DNA from: an uncultured Oscillospiraceae bacterium
GTDB taxonomy: Bacteria > Bacillota > Clostridia > Oscillospirales > Ruminococcaceae
NCBI GenBank assembly: GCA_934456315.1
Contig: CAKSHG010000135.1
Span: forward strand, 1-6,260
Length of the DNA: 6,260 nucleotides
Direction: 5' to 3'
Both the position numbers and the translations under genes were made by a program. Positions 1-4,108 of the stretch are shown here, in pieces. A model generated the notes under the pieces. It ran no database searches and had not been told where the DNA came from. It was given only the letters and a program-made list of their open reading frames with translations. The stretch's first letter is position 1. The number at the start of each line of letters is the position of its first letter.

Positions 1-878
1 GAGGTTATCAGCCTGATTATGGAATCCTCGCTGACGATACTTTCCGTGAGGTACAGACCCGGCTCGTAGCTTATCTGGCTCTCGAACTGGACGGTTTCGT
101 CGCCGCCCTCGCGATACTCGTCAAGCAGCCCCTCCAGCGCCGCGTCAACGCGGTCCTTGGATTCCAGCGCACCGTAGAACGAATTGCCTATGTACATTCC
201 GTATGCGTAGGATATCTCCGCACCCATGGATTCAAGCATCTTGTCGGCGAGCTGATATTTCGTCATGGTCGAGCCGTAGCCAACCATCTCTACCGTATAG
301 TCACTGTCAAAGCTGAACATCTCGGTGTTGCTGTCGAGGTATGTTATTCTCTGGTGGACTATCTTTTCAGCGTCGGTGAACACCGTTTCGTCTGAAACGT
401 AGCCCATGAAGTCACCGTTGACCGACAGCCTAAGCGCGTAGGTCATGCTGTTCGCGTAGGTCACTATGTTGAACAGGAACACACAGCTGATTATCGGCAG
501 AGCCCAGTTGCACAGCGTGACGGCAAGCCCGCGCTTTCCGAACAGTATGCGCCCCACCATCTGGAATCCCGCCCGGCATGCCGGAAGCACTCCGTCCTTC
601 CGCGCCCTGCGGATATCGGCGCTGCCCATACGGAACGCCATGGAATAGCGGTTAATCGGCGAAGCTATCTTATCCCCGAGGAATTTCATGCCCTCGAGCA
701 TTTTTCCGCCCAGCCAGCCGAACCGGCGGTCGAGCGCGGCAAGCAGCCTTGCGATGCCCCTGCCTGCCGCAGCAAGCACGACCATCAGCGCCGAAAACAG
801 GTACTCGCCCAGGTCCGACACATTGTCATATATCGCGCCGCCTTTATTCGTGGCGGTCGATGGATTTTCGTTGCTCAT
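1..878 (-). CDS. Membrane-anchored envelope protein, N-terminal part; probable M23/G5/LysM-type cell-wall peptidase (C-terminus outside window)
   Basis: The frame is open from an ATG at 878 to the left edge, giving 292 residues. The start has a GGAG ribosome site 5 nt upstream (884-887). Residues 1-116 are a basic, partly hydrophobic cytoplasmic-looking stretch ending in KR. Residues 117-139 form one strong membrane segment, so the rest should lie outside the cell. From about residue 147 the pattern resembles the exported N-terminal region of clostridial M23 peptidases that carry LysM and G5 domains: a short beta segment (LRLSVNGDFMGYVSDETVF), then AEKIVHQRI, and later YGMYIGNSFYGALESKDRVD, LDEYREG and LYLTESIVSEDSIIRLI. 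No catalytic His or Asp motif is in view because that part would lie off the left edge. Peptidoglycan hydrolysis is therefore an inference from resemblance; a non-enzymatic envelope protein with the same N-terminus is possible. It is transcribed divergently from the LytTR regulator. Confidence 0.6.
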   Translation of the reverse strand, partial: MSNENPSTATNKGGAIYDNVSDLGEYLFSALMVVLAAAGRGIARLLAALDRRFGWLGGKMLEGMKFLGDKIASPINRYSMAFRMGSADIRRARKDGVLPACRAGFQMVGRILFGKRGLAVTLCNWALPIISCVFLFNIVTYANSMTYALRLSVNGDFMGYVSDETVFTDAEKIVHQRITYLDSNTEMFSFDSDYTVEMVGYGSTMTKYQLADKMLESMGAEISYAYGMYIGNSFYGALESKDRVDAALEGLLDEYREGGDETVQFESQISYEPGLYLTESIVSEDSIIRLIT

Positions 879-919
879 AATATCTCCGTTGTTTTCGCTA
901 AAAAGGTAGCGTGATTTTC

Positions 920-931
920 TACATATATGTA
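920..931. repeat. 12-bp perfect palindrome at the start point of the minus-strand promoter
   Basis: TACATATATGTA reads identically on both strands and covers the expected transcription start of the leftward promoter. This is a reasonable place for an operator, but AT-rich palindromes of this size also arise by chance in AT-rich spacers. No regulator can be assigned. Confidence 0.3.
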
Positions 932-933
932 AT

Positions 934-962
934 AGTATATCACACATGCGGTGATTTTGCAA
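934..962 (-). promoter_or_regulatory. Sigma-A type promoter for the envelope-protein gene
   Basis: On the minus strand there is TTGCAA at 962-957, a 17-nt spacer, and TATACT at 939-934. The -10 is preceded by TG one base upstream (942-941), the extended -10 form. The predicted start of transcription is near 927, leaving a leader of about 50 nt before the ATG at 878. The call rests on consensus match and position only. Confidence 0.65.
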
Positions 963-1019
963 GTGTTTGGGACAAATTCACACAATTTTCAGCAGCCATA
1001 CCGCGAATCCTGTATGCTC

Positions 1020-1048
1020 TTGACTTTAACAGCGGGATATGATATAAT
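1020..1048 (+). promoter_or_regulatory. Sigma-A type promoter for the LytTR-PAS regulator
   Basis: TTGACT at 1020-1025, a 17-nt spacer, and a perfect TATAAT at 1043-1048, with TG at 1040-1041 forming an extended -10. The predicted start is near 1055, about 50 nt before the ATG at 1108. It is one of the best consensus promoters in the window, suggesting substantial basal transcription unless repressed. Confidence 0.8.
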
Positions 1049-1072
1049 CAGTATACAAAACTATCAATACTG
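1049..1072. repeat. Inverted repeat at the start point of the regulator promoter
   Basis: CAGTAT at 1049-1054 and its reverse complement ATACTG at 1067-1072 are separated by 12 nt and straddle the predicted transcription start near 1055. The element begins directly after the -10 box, where a repressor or autoregulator could act. The arms are only 6 bp, so chance is a real alternative. Confidence 0.3.
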
Positions 1073-1107
1073 CGGGAACAAGACCAATTACACAAAGGGA
1101 GCTAAAG

Positions 1108-1953
1108 ATGAGCGAAGCAGACGTAAAAAACGATACCAGCAGCGTTTCCAGGAACAACGATGAAATGCTGTCGATAATCGCGAACCGCAAGCATGTGGAC
1201 ATAAAAATATCCTCGATACTCTACATCTGTATGAACAAGCGGAACGCCGTGATACATGCCGCCAGCGGGAAAGCGTACGAGAGCCGCATACAGCTAGAGC
1301 AGCTGGAGGAAAAGCTCGGAAGCGGATTCATACGCGTCTATCGCAGCTGCATCGTATCCGCTCTCGCGATACACCGCGTGGGAAAGACGATAGAGCTCGT
1401 CAACGGCGAGCAGCTGTATTACCCGATACGCAAGAAGCGCGAGCTTATCATGGAGCTGTGGGAAAAACGCCGTGAAATAGCCGGAACATTCACGGAGGAC
1501 GGCATGCCATCCACGCCGGAAGAATACCGCAGCTACTATTCGAGCTTCGAGAACATGCCGTTCGCATTCACTGACATTGAAATAGTATTCGACAGCAGAA
1601 GGAATGCAGTAGACTGGATATTCCGATACGGAAACAAGGCACTCGCCGAACTGGAAAAGACCCCGCTGGACAAGCTCATCGGAAACCGATTCGGCAACAT
1701 TTTCAGCAACATGGATTCCAAGTGGCTGAAGTGCTATGAACGCGCCGCGCTCTATGGTGAGCAGCTGGAACTGATGGACTACAGCCCTGAAATAGACACA
1801 TACATCAAGGTCATATGCTTTCCGACGTTCCGGGGACACTGCGGCTGCCTGCTGTTCAACATATCGGAAATAGAATTCATGCGCTCCAGCAGCGATTCTG
1901 ACAGTATCATCGGGAAATATCTTAAGCTTAGCAGCAGCGGTGAGCACGAATAA
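1108..1953 (+). CDS. LytTR-family transcriptional regulator with C-terminal PAS-like domain
   Basis: 281 residues, starting at an ATG with AGGGAG 6 nt upstream (1096-1101). Residues about 30-118 match a LytTR DNA-binding domain: HVDIKISSILYI, then YESRIQLEQLEEKL, the family signature GFIRVYRSCIVSALAI, and the closing YYPIRKKRELIMEL. LytTR proteins bind short repeated sites in the major groove through a beta fold. Residues about 140-255 look like a PAS sensor fold: YYSSFENMPFAF, VDWIFRYGNKAL, LIGNRFGNIF, WLKCYERAALYGE, YSPEIDTYIKVICFP, and a final LLFNISEIE resembling the usual DITE end of PAS domains. There is no receiver domain and no membrane segment, so it is probably a one-component cytoplasmic regulator rather than a response regulator. 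The PAS ligand is unknown. The gene is monocistronic, with its own promoter and terminator. Target genes cannot be read from the sequence; the divergent envelope gene and its own promoter are the nearest candidates. Confidence 0.88.
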   Translation: MSEADVKNDTSSVSRNNDEMLSIIANRKHVDIKISSILYICMNKRNAVIHAASGKAYESRIQLEQLEEKLGSGFIRVYRSCIVSALAIHRVGKTIELVNGEQLYYPIRKKRELIMELWEKRREIAGTFTEDGMPSTPEEYRSYYSSFENMPFAFTDIEIVFDSRRNAVDWIFRYGNKALAELEKTPLDKLIGNRFGNIFSNMDSKWLKCYERAALYGEQLELMDYSPEIDTYIKVICFPTFRGHCGCLLFNISEIEFMRSSSDSDSIIGKYLKLSSSGEHE

Positions 1954-1958
1954 TACAG

Positions 1959-1987
1959 CGGCGCACGCCAGATGCAGGCGTGCGCCG
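1959..1987 (+). terminator. Intrinsic terminator of the LytTR-PAS gene, possibly shared with the converging lipoprotein gene
   Basis: A perfect 11-bp GC-rich stem (CGGCGCACGCC at 1959-1969 with GGCGTGCGCCG at 1977-1987) has a 7-nt loop, followed on the plus strand by ATTTTG. It begins 6 nt after the regulator stop codon. Read on the minus strand it lies 6 nt after the lipoprotein stop, but its downstream flank there is only CTGTATTATT, so leftward termination should be weaker. Confidence 0.8.
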
Positions 1988-1993
1988 ATTTTG

Positions 1994-2794
1994 CTATTCT
2001 GCTGTACCTGACGCGCTCATCGCGCCGTCCGCAGCGGAGGCGAATCCGGACATGTCGATATTCTCGCCGAAAATATCGTCCGTGCCTTTGAGCGTTACGC
2101 GGTCGACCGTATACCATGCCGCAGTGGAATTGTGACCGTCGGTCTGGTCGTAGAGCTGTATCGTCGCGGTGCTGTCCGGATTGGTCTGAATGCCGGAAAA
2201 CTGCGGGGTATAATCATCGTTATTCGCCCGGTAATAGGCGAGCGCGATGTTTTGCAGCTCCTCGTTCGTGTAGAACGTGAATTCCTCAACGTTCCAATTG
2301 ACAGGATAGAAAACTTCCTCCCTGCCGTCCTCCCAGACGATGGACAGCGTACCATCGGGATTGCTGGTAGTGAACGCGTTTATCGAATTATCCTCCGCGC
2401 CCATGTGGAACGTCGTGGAACCGTCTGCGTTCTCATCATACCGGAACGCCACTCCCGTTCCGTTTTCAAAGCTCATCGTGCACCCTCCGGAACCGTCCGG
2501 GTAGAACACGAAATAGCTGTCCGAACCGCGCCACAGAGCAGAGCGCTTTTCAATGTCGATATGTCCGTCAGGAGCGCTTTCCTCCGCCGAGGTAGCTCCT
2601 GTGGTCCCGGCGGTGCTTTCCGCCGGGCTCTCCGCAGAGGATACAGCCGGGCTTCCCGAAGTGTCTGCTGCGGTGCTGACCGAAGTGCTTTCCGCCGCAG
2701 GAACTGACGTCCCGCCACCGGAAACCGTGTCCGACTGACAGCCGGTGCACATTACCGCGATTGCAGCAGCTATCAGCATTGCGTATTTTTTCAT
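1994..2794 (-). CDS. Secreted lipoprotein of unknown function with Ser/Thr/Ala-rich linker and two Ruminococcus-type modules
   Basis: 266 residues. The ATG at 2794 is chosen because AAGGAG (2802-2807) sits 7 nt upstream; an ATG two codons earlier would be only 1 nt from it. Residues 1-18 are a lipoprotein signal peptide (MKKYAML, then a hydrophobic run) ending in MCTGC, with Cys19 the likely lipidated residue. Cys at -3 instead of the usual Leu is atypical. Residues 21-76 are a flexible linker of almost only Ser, Thr, Ala, Gly, Pro and Glu. Residues about 85-165 form a beta-rich module (WRGSDSYFVFYPDGSGG, GTGVAF, FHMGAEDN, VWEDGREEVFY). Residues about 172-248 form a second module (FYTNEELQNIALAYYRANN, IQLYDQTDGHNSTAAWYTVDR, KGTDDIFGENID). 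As I recall, both recur in exported Ruminococcus proteins; I know of no established function. It follows the patatin gene with a hairpin between. Confidence 0.8.
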   Translation of the reverse strand: MKKYAMLIAAAIAVMCTGCQSDTVSGGGTSVPAAESTSVSTAADTSGSPAVSSAESPAESTAGTTGATSAEESAPDGHIDIEKRSALWRGSDSYFVFYPDGSGGCTMSFENGTGVAFRYDENADGSTTFHMGAEDNSINAFTTSNPDGTLSIVWEDGREEVFYPVNWNVEEFTFYTNEELQNIALAYYRANNDDYTPQFSGIQTNPDSTATIQLYDQTDGHNSTAAWYTVDRVTLKGTDDIFGENIDMSGFASAADGAMSASGTAE

Positions 2795-2801
2795 ATACAT
2801 A

Positions 2802-2807
2802 CTCCTT
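2802..2807 (-). promoter_or_regulatory. Ribosome binding site that fixes the lipoprotein start
   Basis: AAGGAG on the minus strand lies 7 nt before the ATG at 2794, ideal spacing. It is too close to the ATG at 2800, and the TTG at 2824 lies upstream of it, so both of those starts can be set aside. Confidence 0.75.
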
Positions 2808-2820
2808 CCATTCCAACCTA

Positions 2821-2860
2821 TCAAAAGAGCCGCTATGCAGAAAAATTAACATCGCGGCTC
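2821..2860 (-). terminator. Terminator-like hairpin between the patatin and lipoprotein genes
   Basis: On the minus strand, GAGCCGC (2860-2854) pairs with GCGGCTC (2833-2827) in a 7-bp stem. Beyond one mismatch, ATG/CAT pairing closes part of the 20-nt loop. The second arm is followed at once by TTTTGA (2826-2821). It starts 11 nt after the patatin stop and ends 27 nt before the lipoprotein ATG. The stem is moderate and the T-run short, so partial termination (attenuation of the downstream gene) is as likely as full termination. Confidence 0.6.
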
Positions 2861-2871
2861 GGTTATTTCAT

Positions 2872-3819
2872 TCAGCCTGAGGCAAGCAGAATGCTTTCGT
2901 CCTCCTGAAAATCGCTGGTCACTGCTTCCGTTTTTGCTGTTCCGGGAACCATTTCCGGCTCTGACGCAGGTTTTCCCTCGTTCCACTCAACGAGCTCCAT
3001 CAGGCGTTTATCCATCAGGGTATAGCCGTGACGGTACAGCTCCATTATCTTGCGGCTGTCCTGCTCGAACTTGCTTATCGTGGGTATCTGCGGGCGGATA
3101 ACGAACGCCTTGCCCTCCGCCTGGAGCTTATCCATCAGCGCGATGGTCCTGTTGTAGTTGTCGACGCGCTCCATGCACGCCTCGACGAATGCCGGATAAT
3201 CCTTGTACATGTGCGAGATCACCTGGCGGAACTTTGCGTAGTTGGTCGGCGGGACATTGGTGTCCGGCTTGGTCATTACTACGACTACGCGGTCGCAGCC
3301 CATATCCAGAGCATGCTGTATCGGAATGGAATCCGCAATGCTGCCGTCAAGATAGTGCTTTCCGTTTATCTCCACCGGATCGCAGAGCATGGGCACGGAG
3401 CAGGTCGCCTTGACGATGTTCAGCAGCTTCTGCTCGTCGGAGGATTCGGAGAAGAACTCCGCCTTTCCGGTTTCGCAGCAGGTGCAGGCGTACTCCACGT
3501 CTATCCCGCTCTTGAAATATGTATCGAAGTCGAACGGGAACTGCTTGTACGGGTACTCGAACGCCATCTTGTCGAGGTTGATTATCTTGTGCACCTCGAC
3601 GAACTGCCTGAACCCGAAGTAGGATTCGGATTTCGGCGCGTTTATCTGCCGCGCAGTGCGCCCTATCTGCCGGGAAACGTAGCTCATCGCGTTTCCGCCG
3701 CCTGCGGAAACCCCGCAGACATAGGGGTAGTAAATACCATTTTCCATCAGGCGGTCAAGCACTCCCGCCGTGAATATACCTCTTACGGCGCCGCCCTCTA
3801 ATATAAGTCCTGTTTTCAT
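2872..3819 (-). CDS. Patatin-like phospholipase, YjjU type
   Basis: 315 residues. The ATG at 3819 is chosen because AGGTGG (3824-3829) precedes it and the family N-terminus MKTGLILEGGAVRG begins there; a GTG 30 nt further upstream lacks a ribosome site. Patatin-fold enzymes are serine acyl hydrolases with a Ser-Asp dyad acting on phospholipid or other acyl esters. All parts are visible: the glycine-rich oxyanion loop GGAVRG (9-14), the nucleophile elbow GVSAG with Ser38, and the DGS motif with Asp158. Around it, TCSVPMLCDPVEINGKHYLDG and IPIQHALDMGCDRVVVVMTKP resemble bacterial YjjU-like members. There is no signal peptide or membrane segment, so it is probably cytoplasmic. The C-terminal 30 or so residues are acidic and low in complexity. 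The natural substrate is unknown. It is cut off from clpB upstream by a terminator and has its own promoter. Confidence 0.9.
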   Translation of the reverse strand: MKTGLILEGGAVRGIFTAGVLDRLMENGIYYPYVCGVSAGGGNAMSYVSRQIGRTARQINAPKSESYFGFRQFVEVHKIINLDKMAFEYPYKQFPFDFDTYFKSGIDVEYACTCCETGKAEFFSESSDEQKLLNIVKATCSVPMLCDPVEINGKHYLDGSIADSIPIQHALDMGCDRVVVVMTKPDTNVPPTNYAKFRQVISHMYKDYPAFVEACMERVDNYNRTIALMDKLQAEGKAFVIRPQIPTISKFEQDSRKIMELYRHGYTLMDKRLMELVEWNEGKPASEPEMVPGTAKTEAVTSDFQEDESILLASG

Positions 3820-3823
3820 AAAT

Positions 3824-3829
3824 CCACCT
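3824..3829 (-). promoter_or_regulatory. Ribosome binding site that fixes the patatin start
   Basis: AGGTGG on the minus strand lies 4 nt before the ATG at 3819. It supports that ATG over the in-frame GTG at 3849, which has no purine-rich site upstream. Confidence 0.7.
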
Positions 3830-3847
3830 ACCAATACAGTTTCACCC

Positions 3848-3890
3848 ACAGACTGTTGACAACGGAAATGCGTCTTTACCGACAGTCTGT
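3848..3890. repeat. Paired ACAG-N-CTGT palindromes in the patatin leader
   Basis: ACAGACTGT at 3848-3856 and ACAGTCTGT at 3882-3890 are exact reverse complements, 25 nt apart (34 bp centre to centre), and each is itself a 4+1+4 palindrome. On the minus strand the similarity extends as a direct repeat, AACAGACTGTCGGT and AACAGTCTGTGGGT, 12 of 14 positions equal. A third 4+1+4 palindrome, GTTGACAAC, overlaps the first at 3855-3863. In RNA the two arms could form a 9-bp stem with an inner CGG/CCG helix, ending 29 nt before the ATG. Either a twin operator or a leader hairpin would fit. Confidence 0.55.
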
Positions 3891-3920
3891 TCTATATGTA
3901 ACTAGTGTTCCACAATAAAT

Positions 3921-3929
3921 ATGATACCA
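3921..3929 (-). promoter_or_regulatory. Probable promoter of the patatin gene (extended -10)
   Basis: On the minus strand TATCAT (3926-3921) is preceded by TG one base upstream, an extended -10. No good -35 lies at 16-18 nt; TTAACG occurs only at a 20-nt distance. The predicted start near 3914 would give a leader of about 95 nt that contains the paired palindromes. It lies in an AT-rich stretch between the clpB terminator and the gene, where a promoter is expected. Confidence 0.45.
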
Positions 3930-4017
3930 TGCGAAAATCAATTTTTCGTTAACTTTCTCGTCGATGAAGTTGACATATCATACAAAAAATACTGTTTTTC
4001 CCAGTTGAAATTCAGAC

Positions 4018-4055
4018 AAAATGCCGCTCCGGAATCTTCCGTTCCGGAGCGGCAT
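4018..4055 (-). terminator. Intrinsic terminator of clpB
   Basis: A perfect 14-bp stem (ATGCCGCTCCGGAA at 4021-4034 with its complement at 4042-4055) has a 7-nt loop. On the minus strand it is followed by TTTGTCTG, with the U-run lengthened by the final T of the stem. It lies 40 nt after the clpB stop and should separate clpB from the patatin gene. Confidence 0.9.
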
Positions 4056-4087
4056 TGAGTTATTCACGCCAATAAAACGGCTTTGTT

Positions 4088-4108
4088 ATGCGAATCATTC
4101 ATTCGCAT
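4088..4108 (-). repeat. Hairpin over the clpB stop codon
   Basis: ATGCGAAT at 4088-4095 and ATTCGCAT at 4101-4108 are exact reverse complements with a 5-nt loop. The structure includes the TGA stop at 4097-4095 and the last codons. It is a small, stable 8-bp stem about 33 nt before the main terminator. Function unknown; it may only protect the 3' end or be chance. Confidence 0.45.

Noticed and set aside
1294..1947. 217-residue open frame on the minus strand
   Set aside because: Antisense to the LytTR-PAS gene, whose domains are clear; no ribosome site or family resemblance.
2613..2697. Repeated GTGCTTTCCGCCG (2613-2625 and 2685-2697)
   Set aside because: It falls in the Ser/Thr/Ala-rich linker of the lipoprotein and is explained by repeated low-complexity codons.
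2132..2707. 191-residue open frame on the plus strand
   Set aside because: Antisense to the lipoprotein gene; the Arg/Ala-rich translation is typical of a shadow frame.
3028..3801. 257-residue open frame on the plus strand
   Set aside because: Antisense shadow of the patatin gene; no ribosome site, promoter or recognisable domain.
3820..3849. In-frame GTG start adding ten residues to the patatin protein
   Set aside because: No ribosome site precedes the GTG, while AGGTGG precedes the ATG at 3819 and the family N-terminus begins there.
3856..3884. Second TTGACA on the plus strand
   Set aside because: No -10 box at the right distance (CCGACA), and no gene on that strand downstream; it is better explained as part of the palindromic leader element.
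3970..3998. TTGACA on the plus strand as a possible rightward promoter
   Set aside because: The sequence 17 nt downstream (TGTTTT) is not a -10 box and no plus-strand gene follows.
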